Assembly: GCF_001553455.1 (NCBI RefSeq) | Contig: NZ_BBOX01000042.1 | Coordinates: 1-64,000 of the forward strand | Reading direction: 5' to 3' | DNA from: Streptomyces hygroscopicus subsp. hygroscopicus | Lineage (GTDB): Bacteria > Actinomycetota > Actinomycetes > Streptomycetales > Streptomycetaceae | DNA length: 64,000 nt | Shown: positions 16,754-25,582 of the stretch, in pieces | How positions within the stretch are numbered: position 1 is the first letter of the stretch | How the letters are laid out: each line of letters begins with the position of its first letter | The notes under the pieces: model-generated | Database searches by the model: none | The model's input: only the letters and a program-made list of their open reading frames with translations | What the model was told of the DNA's origin: nothing | Position numbers and translations under genes: made by a program

Positions 16754-17698
16754 TCAGACGTCGTAGGTGTCCCGCAGCACCGAGTCCACCTCGGCGGTGC
16801 TGGTGAAGTCCTGGACGACCTTCACCGGCCGTCCCACGTCCCCCAGGGTCCTGGCGATCTCACGGGAGGTGAACAGGGCCACCGCCTCGGACGCCTTGCC
16901 CTTCGCGGAGATGGTGTCGGTGGCCTCCACGGTGACGAACCTGGACCAGCCCCAGCGGTCCAGCACCTGCTCCAGCGTGTTCTTGAGGAACAGGCTGGTG
17001 CCCACGCCGTTGCCGCAGACGGTGAGGATCTTGTGCAGCGAGGCAGCCCGGGGCTCGGCGGCGGACGGTTCGGGGGACGACTCGGGGGACGGCTCGGGGA
17101 ACGAGGACGGCTCCGGGGCGGCGGACGAGGGGGCGGTGGCGGACGACTCGGCGGAAGCGGAAGGCCCGGCGGTAGCCAGCGGCTCGGCGGAGGCGGGCGG
17201 CTCGGGGGCCTCGGGGCCGCTCTCCGCCCGCTCCCCGGCGAGCACGGCGTGCAGGGCCTCCGGGGTGGGCGCGGTCGCGAGGGCGGCCGCGGTGGCGGAG
17301 TCGCCCAGGAGCCGCGCCAGGGCGGCCATCGCGGAGGTGTGCGCGGCGGAGTCCTGGGCGGCGAGGGCGACGACGAGGGTGACGGGGTCGTTGGACTCAT
17401 GCCCGAATTCCACGGGCTCGGCGAGCCGGACCCAGGACATCCCGGTGGTGAGCACCGCCGGGGACGGCCGGGAGTGGGCGAAGGCCACCCCCGGCGCGAT
17501 GACGATGTACGGCCCGTTCTCCTCGACGTTGGCGACCATCTCGCGGGTGTACTCCTCGGTGGTGACGCCTGTCTCCACCATGAGACGCCCGGCGACGGCT
17601 ATCGCCGAACGCCAGTCGGCCGCCCGGACGTCGAGCCGGACGGCCTCGACCGGGAGCAGGTCTTTCAGGTCTTTCATGCTGGTCATCATGACTGACAT
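16754..17698 (-). CDS. PTS EIIA-EIIB fusion, ascorbate type
   Basis: A 314-residue fusion of two phosphocarrier domains. EIIA (mannitol/fructose-like, about residues 8-150) has its phospho-histidine in PGVAFAHSRPSP (His75). EIIB (about 220-314) has the phospho-cysteine in ILTVCGNGVGTSLF (Cys228). They are joined by a ~65-residue Ala/Pro/Ser/Glu linker built from imperfect repeats. Phosphate passes from HPr to His75, to Cys228 and to sugar carried by EIIC, encoded just downstream. In enteric bacteria these domains are separate proteins (UlaC and UlaB). Start is uncertain: ATG 17698 or ATG 17677; neither has a strong ribosome site. The gene begins seven bases after the MFS stop, suggesting coupling to it. 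Confidence 0.87.
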   Translation of the reverse strand: MSVMMTSMKDLKDLLPVEAVRLDVRAADWRSAIAVAGRLMVETGVTTEEYTREMVANVEENGPYIVIAPGVAFAHSRPSPAVLTTGMSWVRLAEPVEFGHESNDPVTLVVALAAQDSAAHTSAMAALARLLGDSATAAALATAPTPEALHAVLAGERAESGPEAPEPPASAEPLATAGPSASAESSATAPSSAAPEPSSFPEPSPESSPEPSAAEPRAASLHKILTVCGNGVGTSLFLKNTLEQVLDRWGWSRFVTVEATDTISAKGKASEAVALFTSREIARTLGDVGRPVKVVQDFTSTAEVDSVLRDTYDV

Positions 17699-17705
17699 GG
17701 CACCG

Positions 17706-19031
17706 TCACACTGCGCCCGGGGGCCGGGGTGAAGCGGTGGCCACCGCGGTGTCCGGCAAGCATACGAAGACCAGCGTTGCGAGCGCCTCGCACCCCGCGG
17801 CAGCCACCAGGGCGCCGGGGAGCGACCAGGTGGCGAGCGGACCGGCGAAGGCCGCGCCGAGGGCGAAGCCGGTGATCTTCAAGCTGGCGCCGGTGGTGAA
17901 GACCTGGCCGCGCAGCCGCTCGGGGGCCTCCCGGTGGCGCACCGCGAACAGCGCGGTGAGCTGGGGACCCTCGGCGGCGCCGGCGAGCAGCACGGCGGCG
18001 ATCAGCGGGACCGGGCGACCGGTGGCCGCGAGCAGAGGCGCGAGGACGAGCAGCAGGGTGGAGCCGAGCAGCACGGTGTCCGGGCGTGGCGCACGGCGGC
18101 GGCGGGCGAGCGCCGCGTTGGCCACCAGGGCCGACGCGGCGGTGGCGGACAGCAGCAGGGCGCCGCGGTCGGGGCCGCCGAGGACGGCCGTGCCGAGCGG
18201 CGGGCAGCAGGTGAGCAGCGCGCCTTGGCCGACGCAGGAGACGACGGAGGTGGCGGTGGCACGGGCCAGGGGCCGGTTGCGGACGATGGCGCGCAGTCCG
18301 GCGGTGAGGTCGGCGAGGACCGAGGGCCCCGGTGGCGGGACGGAGGTGGGGCTTCGCGGCGCGGACGGGGACGGCGGCGCGGACGGGGACGCCGACGCGG
18401 ACGGGCACCGCGACGCGGACGGGTCCGCCGGGAGGCTCCGTGCCGCCGGCGGGACCGGGCCGGGCCGCGGCGCGGGCACGGGGAGCGTCCAAGCGGCGGG
18501 CAGCGCGAGGCCGATCAGCGCGATGGAGACCGCCACGGCGGCCGGTGCCCCGGCCGCTCCCGCGACGGCACCGGCGAGCGCGGGCCCCACCAGCGCGGCG
18601 AGGCTGAAGGTCATCGCGTCGAGCGCGGTGGCGCGGGGCAGGGCCCCCGGCGGTGCCACCCGGGGCAGTTGGGAGGTCCACCCGCCGGACAGGGCGGGCC
18701 CCAGCAGCCCCGCGCCCACCGCGAGGAGGACCGCGAGGGCGAACGGCAGCCGTCCCAGGCACAGGAGGATCGCGGTCAGCGCCGCCGCGTAGAGGGCCAG
18801 CGCGGCGGCCAGCGGCCGGCCCGGCCGGGCGGAGCGGTCGAGCAGCACTCCGAAGAGGGGTCCGCCGGCCGCCGCCGTGACCATGATGCCCGCCAGCAGC
18901 GTCGAGCCCGAGGAGGGCGAACCGGTGAGCGCCGGCCCGGCCAGCAGCAGCGCGGGCCCCGACATCTCGTCCCCCGCGCGAGCGGCGGCCGCCCCGCCCA
19001 GATAGCACCCCATCGCGTAACGCCCCATCAT
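17706..19031 (-). CDS. MFS transporter
   Basis: A 441-residue major facilitator with about 12 predicted spans. A long Pro/Ser/Ala-rich loop with PSASASPS-type repeats (about residues 195-245) separates the two six-helix halves. Features include GGPLFGVLLDRSARPGRPLA between helices 2 and 3 and ALPRATALDAMTFSLAALVG in helix 5. Substrate is unknown; efflux is the usual guess. ATG 19031 was chosen because upstream residues overlap the divergent promoter. It is divergent from a CGNR-type regulator and is followed seven bases later by the PTS gene, so MFS-EIIAB-EIIC may be one transcript. Confidence 0.8.
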   Translation of the reverse strand: MMGRYAMGCYLGGAAAARAGDEMSGPALLLAGPALTGSPSSGSTLLAGIMVTAAAGGPLFGVLLDRSARPGRPLAAALALYAAALTAILLCLGRLPFALAVLLAVGAGLLGPALSGGWTSQLPRVAPPGALPRATALDAMTFSLAALVGPALAGAVAGAAGAPAAVAVSIALIGLALPAAWTLPVPAPRPGPVPPAARSLPADPSASRCPSASASPSAPPSPSAPRSPTSVPPPGPSVLADLTAGLRAIVRNRPLARATATSVVSCVGQGALLTCCPPLGTAVLGGPDRGALLLSATAASALVANAALARRRRAPRPDTVLLGSTLLLVLAPLLAATGRPVPLIAAVLLAGAAEGPQLTALFAVRHREAPERLRGQVFTTGASLKITGFALGAAFAGPLATWSLPGALVAAAGCEALATLVFVCLPDTAVATASPRPPGAV

Positions 19032-19039
19032 GCACAGCA

Positions 19040-19078
19040 CGTTACGGGGCTCACGCAAAAACTCGCCAGGTGCGTTAC
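19040..19078. promoter_or_regulatory. Paired CGTTAC sites between CGNR and MFS genes
   Basis: CGTTAC occurs at 19040-19045 and again at 19073-19078, a 33-base (about three-turn) spacing in direct orientation. They fall in the very short divergent gap, where both promoters must overlap. They are candidate operators for the CGNR regulator; this rests on position only. Confidence 0.4.
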
Positions 19079-19087
19079 ATTGCCCTG

Positions 19088-19663
19088 GTGTCACCGCCCT
19101 CGAACGACGACTGGTCCACCCGGCATTCGGTGCGGGCCACCGCCCGGCGCACCGCGGCCCTCGTCAACGCCCTGACCGCGCGGTCGCGTCCGGATCCCGG
19201 CGCGATCGCCGGGATCCTGCTCGACCACGGTGAGCCCGGTCCGCTCGAACTCACCGCCGACGACGTCGCGGGCATGCGCGCCGCCGCCGTGCGGCTGCGC
19301 GAGGTGTTCGCCGCCGGTCACGTCGACGGCGCCGCCCGGGCGCTGAACGAGCTGCTGCGGGAGGGCACCGGGCCGCTCCGGCTCAGCTCGCACGACGGCC
19401 GCTCCCCCTGGCATCCGCACCTCGACAGCGACGACGAGGCGCCCTGGGGCGAATGGTTCCTCGCCTCGTCCTGCATGGCGCTGACCGTGCTGCTCTGGGA
19501 CGGTCAGCGCCCGCCCGGCGGCCTGTGCTCCTCCCCCAGCTGCGACTCCGTCTTCCTCACCCTGGGCAGCGGACCGGAGCGCCGCTACTGCTCACGCCGG
19601 TGCGCGACCCGCGAGCGGGTGGCCGCCCACCGGCGCGCCAGGGCCGGATCCGGCTCCCCGTGA
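19088..19663 (+). CDS. CGNR zinc-finger (ABATE domain) regulator
   Basis: A 191-residue protein. The N-terminal ABATE-type helical domain includes TARRTAALVNALTAR and a helix LREVFAAGHVDGAARALNEL. The C-terminal zinc finger is C-x4-C...YCSRRCATRERVAAHRRA, with four cysteines (CSSPSC and YCSRRC). This matches the CGNR finger, although the namesake C-G-N-R residues read C-A-T-R. These are stress-linked DNA-binding regulators in actinobacteria. GTG 19088 is chosen; GTG 19070 in the same frame would add six residues. Divergent from the MFS/PTS unit, which it may control. Confidence 0.82.
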   Translation: MSPPSNDDWSTRHSVRATARRTAALVNALTARSRPDPGAIAGILLDHGEPGPLELTADDVAGMRAAAVRLREVFAAGHVDGAARALNELLREGTGPLRLSSHDGRSPWHPHLDSDDEAPWGEWFLASSCMALTVLLWDGQRPPGGLCSSPSCDSVFLTLGSGPERRYCSRRCATRERVAAHRRARAGSGSP

Positions 19664-20024
19664 AGGCCCCGAGGGCGAGACCCGCGGGGCGCCCGCGGCG
19701 AACCCGCCGCCCGCGTCGGGGCTGACGGCGCCTCGGCGGCGCCGTTCTCCACCCCGGCGGCCCCACGGCAGGTGAACGCGGCGCGGACCGCCCGCGCCGT
19801 CCGGGACCTGCCCGGGTGTCATCGGCGGTGCCGCGTACCGTCGCGCGGAGGTCCATCTCGTACTGGCGACCCCATCTGGCGACCCCATGCGGTGGCCCTC
19901 ACCGAGCACCGAGCGCTGGACCGGAAGACGTTCGCGGCGGCCACCCCGAGAGGTGGCCGCCGCTTCCCCCGTGTTCTCTCCCGGGCGCTCCCCCGTCAGC
20001 CGCGCCGGCGCGTGGCGTCCGGGC
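19664..20024. other. Convergent intergenic region
   Basis: 361 bases between the ends of the CGNR and sapA genes. Apart from the hairpin at 19934-19963 I see only GC-rich sequence with shadow frames. Confidence 0.5.
19934..19963. terminator. Terminator near the sapA end
   Basis: A 12-base perfect stem GCGGCGGCCACC/GGTGGCCGCCGC with a six-base loop, followed by TTCCCCC on the plus strand. On the minus strand it lies about 60 bases after the sapA stop. Confidence 0.68.
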
Positions 20025-20471
20025 TCACCAGCCCTTGGTCACGCGGTGTGCCTTCAGGGATCCGCAGTTCGATCCGTAGGTCCAGGTGGACTGGTTGTCG
20101 ATGCCCCCGGCCCAGTCCACGCACTTCCCGCGCCCGGTGCCGTACACGGGACCCGCGTACGAGGTGTACGCGCCGCCGTCCTCGGCCGACTCGTCGGAGC
20201 CCTGCACATACAGATAGGCGAACATCGGAACCGCCTTGCCCGTGGTGTTCCGGACGGTGACCACGCAGTTCCGGCCCTTGGCGGAGTTGTAGGTGAGGAA
20301 GACGGTGCCCTTGGAGCCGATGGGCGCCGAGTTCACCACCTTGTACCCGCTGCCGCACACCCCGTTGTACGCGGCCTTGGTGGCGGCCGATGCCTGCGGT
20401 GTCAGGGCCACGGTGCCCGCGATGGCGGTGGCGAGGACGGCGGTGGCGGCCATACGGCGAGAAAGATTCAT
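20025..20471 (-). CDS. sapA: Spore-associated protein A-like secreted protein
   Basis: A 148-residue secreted protein. Signal peptide: charged MNLSRRM, hydrophobic AATAVLATAIAGTVAL, cleavage after QASAA. The mature part has the SapA pattern: YNGVCGSGYKVVNSAPIGSK, GTVFLTYNSAKGRNCVVTVR, YTSYAGPVY and GKCVDWAGGI, with four cysteines likely forming two disulfides. SapA was found on the surface of Streptomyces coelicolor spores; its molecular function is unknown. The start ATG 20471 follows AAGGGGGGCAA; the frame extends further upstream without another good start. Single gene on the minus strand. Confidence 0.82.
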   Translation of the reverse strand: MNLSRRMAATAVLATAIAGTVALTPQASAATKAAYNGVCGSGYKVVNSAPIGSKGTVFLTYNSAKGRNCVVTVRNTTGKAVPMFAYLYVQGSDESAEDGGAYTSYAGPVYGTGRGKCVDWAGGIDNQSTWTYGSNCGSLKAHRVTKGW

Positions 20472-20849
20472 TTGCCCCCCTTGATGCTTCTTCATGGGCG
20501 TAGGCGCTGTTTGCGTCTGACTAGGGAGACATGCGGAGGTCGTGGATGGTTGTACGGCGTTGTACGCGCTTCCGGCGGCCCGTCGAACGCGGGCCGCCCC
20601 GCCGCCGCGTGCGACCGCGGCACTCTCGCCGTCCGCTGGCGAGCCGTCATCAGCGGCCGTGCCAGGCCGTGCCAGGCCGTCTTGTGGCACGGCGCGTCAC
20701 AACACGACACCGCACGGCGCACACGGCGCGGAAAGCGGCTCGCGGGCGCGGGCCGGTGGTCCCTCCAGCGCCGGGGCACCGGATGGGCCGGATGAGCCGG
20801 ATGGACCGGGTGGCGGATCGCACCGGTTGGCGGGTCGGCGGGCGCGGGC
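20472..20849. other. Intergenic region upstream of sapA
   Basis: 378 bases between sapA and the next MFS gene. It holds the sapA promoter, which I could not define, plus short direct repeats: GTGCCAGGCC twice near 20660 and a nine-base CCGGATGGG-like unit three times near 20780-20810. No gene is supported. Confidence 0.45.
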
Positions 20850-22049
20850 TCAGCCGTCCGACGGCCCGGCGGGGCGCAGCCGCAGCCGCAGCAGCGTCGC
20901 CGCGGCCAGCAGGGCCACACAGCCCGTGAAGACGAGCCCCGCGGGCCGCAGCCCAACCGCGACCGACAGCGCTCCCACACCGATCACCGGGATCGAGATC
21001 GCCAGATACATGAGCACGAACAGGGCGGAGGTGACCTCGGCGCGCCGGTCGGCCGGGCTGCTCCCGGTGACCACCCGTACGGCCGCGTGGAAGGACAGCC
21101 CCTGGCCCGCCCCCGCGACCACGGCGCCCAGCACCAGCAGCGCCAGCGACGCGGTGGCCAGTGAGGCCGCGATGGCCGCCATACCGGCCACCAGCACCGC
21201 GCACCCTCCGGGCAGCGACCACTCCGGTCCCAGCCGCCGCCCCAGCGTCTGGCCCGCGATCGACGCGGCGAACACGGAGAACACCACGGCACCGGCGACC
21301 GCGTGATCGCGCTCCCCCTCCACCTCGCTCAGGAACGTGGGGGAGACCGAGGTGAACAGGCCCAGCGTGGCGAAGCCCGCGAACCCCGCCATGGCCGCGG
21401 CCGTGAACGTCGAGCGCATCTCCCTGGGCACCCGCATCCGCTGCGGCCTCAGCGGCGGGCGGTGCCGCATCCGTACGGTCTCCGGGAGGGCGAGCACCCC
21501 GGCGGCGGCCACCGCCACCAGCGCCAGGTCCACCACGAACACCAGCCGCAGCGGCGCCGGGGCGTACTGCGCCAGCACGCCCGCCAGCAGCGGGCCGAGG
21601 CCGAGGCCGCCGAGGTTGGCGGCGGTCGCGAGGAGGGTGGCGCCACGGCGGCGGTGCGGGGGCGCCAGCTCGATCACCGTCACGGTCGCGGCCCCGGTGG
21701 CGAGTCCGGCGGACAGCCCCGACAGGACGCGGCCGGTGAACAGCTGCGGCAGCCCGTCGGCGAGGAGGAAGCACACCGCGCTCGCCGCCGACAGCACCAG
21801 CGCGGCCAGCAGGACCGGCCGGCGTCCGATGAAGTCGGACACATGGCCGAACAGCAGCAGTGCGGCGATGACCCCCATCGCGTACACGGCGAAGATCACC
21901 GTGACCATGAGCGACGAGAAGCCGAACTCCCGCTGGTAGAGGGAGTACAGCGGGGTGGGCAGCGTCGTACCGCACATCGTGATGACGAAGGCGTAGGCGG
22001 CCACGAGGAACGGCCATTCCCTGTCCACGTCGTTACGGCGCATTCCCAT
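20850..22049 (-). CDS. MFS transporter, drug-efflux type
   Basis: A 399-residue, 12-span major facilitator. Helix 1-2 has MCGTTLPTPLYSLYQREFGF, and the conserved loop GHVSDFIGRRPVL follows helix 2. RVLSGLSAGLATGAATVTVI forms helix 4-5. The fold resembles multidrug and sugar-efflux transporters, but the substrate is unknown. The start ATG 22049 (or ATG 22043) follows GGAATCGGG; the longer frame to 22085 includes promoter sequence. Divergent from the MscS gene. It stands alone, without an adjacent regulator. Confidence 0.87.
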   Translation of the reverse strand: MGMRRNDVDREWPFLVAAYAFVITMCGTTLPTPLYSLYQREFGFSSLMVTVIFAVYAMGVIAALLLFGHVSDFIGRRPVLLAALVLSAASAVCFLLADGLPQLFTGRVLSGLSAGLATGAATVTVIELAPPHRRRGATLLATAANLGGLGLGPLLAGVLAQYAPAPLRLVFVVDLALVAVAAAGVLALPETVRMRHRPPLRPQRMRVPREMRSTFTAAAMAGFAGFATLGLFTSVSPTFLSEVEGERDHAVAGAVVFSVFAASIAGQTLGRRLGPEWSLPGGCAVLVAGMAAIAASLATASLALLVLGAVVAGAGQGLSFHAAVRVVTGSSPADRRAEVTSALFVLMYLAISIPVIGVGALSVAVGLRPAGLVFTGCVALLAAATLLRLRLRPAGPSDG

Positions 22050-22246
22050 GCGGCCCGATTCCACCACATATCGGATGCGCGTCAACCGGGGTGACGCGCC
22101 GCCACTCGCCCTGGCGGGTTACCTGCGGTGGCGGCGCATCCCGCCCTGAGGCCGTCACCGCATGCGGCAGGATGGCACCTTGCGCCGGAGCCGTACACAT
22201 GTACCCCGGCGCCTCCCGTACAAACCAGGCACGAGCAGGTGACAAC

Positions 22247-22345
22247 GTGACCCAGCAGAACTCCAGACCGGACGGCCCACCGGCGACGGCGGGCAGCGCG
22301 GCCGGTTCTGACGCGCCCTCCGGCATACCGGGTGGTGACCGATGA
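22247..22345 (+). CDS. Possible leader peptide of the MscS gene
   Basis: A 32-residue frame starting at GTG 22247 and ending in TGA that overlaps the mscS ATG (ATGA). A GAGCAGGTGACAAC stretch precedes it, but the match to a ribosome site is poor. The peptide is Gly/Pro/Ser-rich and resembles nothing. The overlap suggests translational coupling, yet the frame could be chance. Confidence 0.28.
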   Translation: MTQQNSRPDGPPATAGSAAGSDAPSGIPGGDR

Positions 22346-23403
22346 CCCGGACCCTCACCCCGCATGACGTGATCGTCGTCGGTGCGGCGCTGCTCTGCGC
22401 CGCGGCGGCGGGCGCGCTGCTGCGCGTCGCACTGCGCTGGCTGGGCGAGCGGGCCCGGACCACCCGGTGGAGCGGCGACGACATCATCGTGGACACGCTG
22501 CGCACCCTGGCGCCGTGGGCGGCGATGGCCGCCGGTGTCGCCGCCGCGGCCGCCGCGCTGCCGCTGACCCCCACGGTCGGCCATGACGTCAATCAGGTGC
22601 TGGTGGCGGTGCTGATCCTGGTCACCACGGTCACGGCGGCGCGGGTGGTGGCCGATCTGGTGCGCTCGCTGGCGCTGTCCCGCTCCGGGGTGGCGGGAAC
22701 GGCCACCATTTTCGTCAACATCACGCGGATCGCCGTGCTGGCGATGGGCGTGCTGATCCTGCTGGAGACGCTGGGCGTCTCGATCGCTCCGCTGCTCACC
22801 GCCCTGGGCGTGGGGGGTCTGGCGGTCGCCCTGGCCCTCCAGGACACCCTGGCCAATCTCTTCGCGGGGATACACATCCTCGCCTCCAAGACGGTGCAGC
22901 CCGGCCACTACATCCGGCTCAGCAGCGGGGAGGAGGGGTACGTGGTGGACATCAACTGGCGCAACACGGCGGTACGGCAGCTGTCGGACAACCTCGTCAT
23001 CATCCCGAACGCCAAACTGGGCAACACCATCATGACCAACTTCCACCAGCCCGAGCGGCAGATGTCGGTCATGGTGCAGGCCAGGGTGGGCTACGGAAGC
23101 GATCTGGACCACGTCGAGCGGGTCACCATCGAGGTCGCCGGGAAGGTGATGTCCGGCGTCGAGGGCGGGGTCGTCGACCACGAGACGAGCGTGCGCTTCC
23201 ACACTTTCGGAGAGTCCGGCATCGACTTCTCGGTGTTCCTGCGGGCCCTGGAGTTCAGCAACCAGTACCTCATCAAACACGAGTTCATGAAGGAACTGCA
23301 CCGCCGGTTCCGCGCCGAGGGCATCGAGATCCCGCTGCCCACCCGCACCCTCGTCCTGCCCGGCCAGGACCGGACGCCGCTGCCGGACCGGCCGGTGGTC
23401 TGA
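22342..23403 (+). CDS. Small-conductance mechanosensitive channel (MscS family)
   Basis: A 353-residue membrane protein with about five hydrophobic segments in the first 180 residues, ending in the pore helix LLTALGVGGLAVALALQDTL. This is followed by the MscS beta-domain: ANLFAGIHILASKTVQPGHY, GYVVDINWRNTAVRQLSDN and VIIPNAKLGNTIMTNF. The C-terminal part is the cytosolic cage region. Such channels release osmolytes on hypo-osmotic shock. The start overlaps a tiny upstream frame. It converges on the NarL-type regulator gene with a 35-base gap. Confidence 0.92.
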   Translation: MTRTLTPHDVIVVGAALLCAAAAGALLRVALRWLGERARTTRWSGDDIIVDTLRTLAPWAAMAAGVAAAAAALPLTPTVGHDVNQVLVAVLILVTTVTAARVVADLVRSLALSRSGVAGTATIFVNITRIAVLAMGVLILLETLGVSIAPLLTALGVGGLAVALALQDTLANLFAGIHILASKTVQPGHYIRLSSGEEGYVVDINWRNTAVRQLSDNLVIIPNAKLGNTIMTNFHQPERQMSVMVQARVGYGSDLDHVERVTIEVAGKVMSGVEGGVVDHETSVRFHTFGESGIDFSVFLRALEFSNQYLIKHEFMKELHRRFRAEGIEIPLPTRTLVLPGQDRTPLPDRPVV

Positions 23404-23438
23404 CGCGCCGGGGACGGCCGGAGACGGCTGGGTACGTC

Positions 23439-24098
23439 TCAGGGCAGCAGCCGCCGCTCGGTGGCCACCGCGACCGCCCCGGCCCGGGTCTCGACCCCCA
23501 ACTTCCCGTAGATCCGCCCCAGATGGGTCTTGACCGTGGCCTCGCTGATGAACAGGGCCCGGGCGATGTCCCGGTTGCCCAGTCCACGGGCCAGCTGCCG
23601 GAGGATGTCGCGCTCCCGCTCGGACAGTCCGGGACGCGGGCTGCGCATCCGGGCCAGCACCCGGTCGGCGACCGGGGCCGACAGCGCGGTACGGCCGGAG
23701 GCGGCGTTCCGGATCGCCGCGAACAGCTCCTCCGGCCGCTCGGCCTTGAGCAGATAGCCGGTGGCCCCGGCCTCGATGGCACGGGCGATATCGGCGTCGG
23801 TGTCGAACATGGTGAGCACCAGGACACGGGGCGCGGGCGGCTCGCCGGAGGCCAGCCGCCGGGTGGCGGTCACACCGTCCATGCCCTCCCCGAGTTGCAG
23901 ATCCATCAGCACCACATCGGGCCGGAGCCGGGCGGCCAGGGCGAGGGCCTCCTCGCCGCTGCCCGCCTCGCCGACCACCTCGATGCCGTCGGTGCTGGCC
24001 AGCAGCGCACGCAGCCCGGCCCGCACCACGGCGTGGTCGTCGCAGAGCAGCAGCCGGATGGCGGGGGCGGAGGGGGACGGGGACGGGGACGGGCTCAT
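23439..24098 (-). CDS. NarL/LuxR-type response regulator
   Basis: A 219-residue response regulator. The receiver domain has acidic Asp20-Asp21, phospho-acceptor Asp66 in VVLMDLQLG, a Thr in VLTMFD and Lys in YLLKAE. The C-terminal LuxR helix-turn-helix is LSERERDILRQLARGLGNRD and ISEATVKTHLGRIYGKL (about 156-205). The N-terminus has a Ser-Pro repeat (SPSPSPSPS). Its ATG overlaps the sensor-kinase stop (ATGA), so the two form one co-translated two-component pair. Target genes are unknown. Confidence 0.93.
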   Translation of the reverse strand: MSPSPSPSPSAPAIRLLLCDDHAVVRAGLRALLASTDGIEVVGEAGSGEEALALAARLRPDVVLMDLQLGEGMDGVTATRRLASGEPPAPRVLVLTMFDTDADIARAIEAGATGYLLKAERPEELFAAIRNAASGRTALSAPVADRVLARMRSPRPGLSERERDILRQLARGLGNRDIARALFISEATVKTHLGRIYGKLGVETRAGAVAVATERRLLP

Positions 24099-25582
24099 GG
24101 GGTGGCCTCCACGGAGCGGTCGGGGACGAGGGCGGGAGCGGGCTCCAGGGGGATCGCGGCCGAGACGACGGTCCCCTCCCCCGGCGCGGACTCCACGGTG
24201 AGCGTGCCGCCCAGCTGCCGCACCCGGACCCGCATGGCCGGCAGCCCGTGGCCGCGCGACCGGTCCGGTCCGGGGGCCGGGACCGCGTCGGTGTCGAAGC
24301 CGCGGCCGTCATCGGCGATGTCCAGACAGATCTGGTCGCCCATGCAGGTCAGGGTGAGCGCGGCCCGCCCCGCCCCGGCGTGCTCGCGCACATTGGCCAG
24401 GGCGCCCTGGGCGATGCGCAGCAGCGCCGCCTCCACCCGCTCGGGCAGCGGGCCGAGGGGGCCGTCGAGCCGGAAGTCCACCGCCGGCCCGGCAGCGCTC
24501 TCCCGCTCGGCGAGCGCGCCGAGCGCGTCGGCCAGCGAGCGCTCGGCGAGATCGGCCGGGGCCAGGTCCTGGACGAACCGGCGGGCCTCGGTGAGGCTGC
24601 GCGAGGCAATCTCCGCCGCGTCCCTCATATGCCCCCGGGCCGCCCGCGGATCCGTCTCCCAGGTGCGGTCGGCGGCCTGCAACAGCATCCGCTGGCTGGA
24701 CAGGCCCTGGGCCAGGGTGTCGTGGATCTCCGTGGACAGCCGCTGACGCTCGGCCAGGATGCCCGCCCGCCGCTCGGTCGCGGCCAGATCGCGGCGGGTG
24801 CGGACCAGATCGTCGATCAGCGTCCGCTGCCGGGCGGACTGGCGCCGCAGATGGATGAGGACGGCGGCGGCCACGGCGGCGATGGCGGGCGGCGCGATCA
24901 GCGCGTTGGGGTCGAAACCGCCGTGCATGAACCGCAGTTTGGAGGCGACGACCAGCGCGGTGAGCACGGCCGCCAGCGGCACCGCGAACCGGGTGGGCAG
25001 GGTGTGCAGTCCGGTGAAGAACAGCGGCATGGCACACCATGCCGCGCTCGGCGCAAGGACCAGCAGCGCGACCCACGCGGCCAGCACCGCCCCCAGCCAG
25101 AGCAGATACCGGCCGGAGGGCCGGCCGCCGGGGCTCGCCGCGGGCGCCGGCCACCGGCCGGGCAGATAGAGCGCGCCGAAGACCACGAAGAGGGCGATGA
25201 CCCAGCCGTTCGGCGCGCTGCCGGTGTCCCGGGTCAGATAGCGGACCAGCGAGGAGCCCAGCAGCAGGAAGAACGCGATGTGCAGGACCGCCGTGAGCCA
25301 CCGCTCATCGGGATCGTCCGGCCCGTCGGTCCCGGACCGCCCGGACCACGCCGACCATGCCGACCACACCGGCCACGGCGTCCGCCCCGACCGCCCCGAC
25401 CGCCCGGACCACCCGACCGCGCTGACCACCGACCGCACCCCGGCCCCTCCCCTTCTTCCCGGCTCTTCCCGGTTCACCCGGTTAACCCGGTTCCTGCCGG
25501 TCCTTCCGGTTTTCCCGGTTCCTTCACGGCTGCCCGGCTGCCCCGGGCTCGCTTCCGCCGTCTCCGGCTGACGTCGGTTCAC
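24095..25582 (-). CDS. Sensor histidine kinase (HisKA_3/NarX type)
   Basis: A 495-residue sensor. About six membrane helices lie between residues 97 and 245, with little extracellular sequence. They are followed by the dimerisation helix ERQRLSTEIHDTLAQGLSS with phospho-His287 and a HATPase domain with ALANVREHAGAG (N-box), DIADDGRGFD and GHGLPAMRVRV. It phosphorylates the overlapping NarL-type regulator. The first ~90 residues are odd: NRVNRVNREEPGRRGG and WSAWSAWSGRSG runs produced by short DNA repeats. The true start may lie downstream of GTG 25582. Confidence 0.9.
   Translation of the reverse strand: MNRRQPETAEASPGQPGSREGTGKTGRTGRNRVNRVNREEPGRRGGAGVRSVVSAVGWSGRSGRSGRTPWPVWSAWSAWSGRSGTDGPDDPDERWLTAVLHIAFFLLLGSSLVRYLTRDTGSAPNGWVIALFVVFGALYLPGRWPAPAASPGGRPSGRYLLWLGAVLAAWVALLVLAPSAAWCAMPLFFTGLHTLPTRFAVPLAAVLTALVVASKLRFMHGGFDPNALIAPPAIAAVAAAVLIHLRRQSARQRTLIDDLVRTRRDLAATERRAGILAERQRLSTEIHDTLAQGLSSQRMLLQAADRTWETDPRAARGHMRDAAEIASRSLTEARRFVQDLAPADLAERSLADALGALAERESAAGPAVDFRLDGPLGPLPERVEAALLRIAQGALANVREHAGAGRAALTLTCMGDQICLDIADDGRGFDTDAVPAPGPDRSRGHGLPAMRVRVRQLGGTLTVESAPGEGTVVSAAIPLEPAPALVPDRSVEATP
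25330..25560. repeat. Short simple repeats at the 5' end of the kinase gene
   Basis: Degenerate nine-base repeats of CCGACCACG and CCCGGTTNN type run through this region on the plus strand. They encode the low-complexity N-terminus if the long start of the kinase is used. Confidence 0.5.

Noticed and set aside
15002..17695. 897-codon plus-strand frame over the PTS genes
   Set aside because: Antisense to EIIC and EIIAB, whose membrane and phosphorylation motifs are clear.
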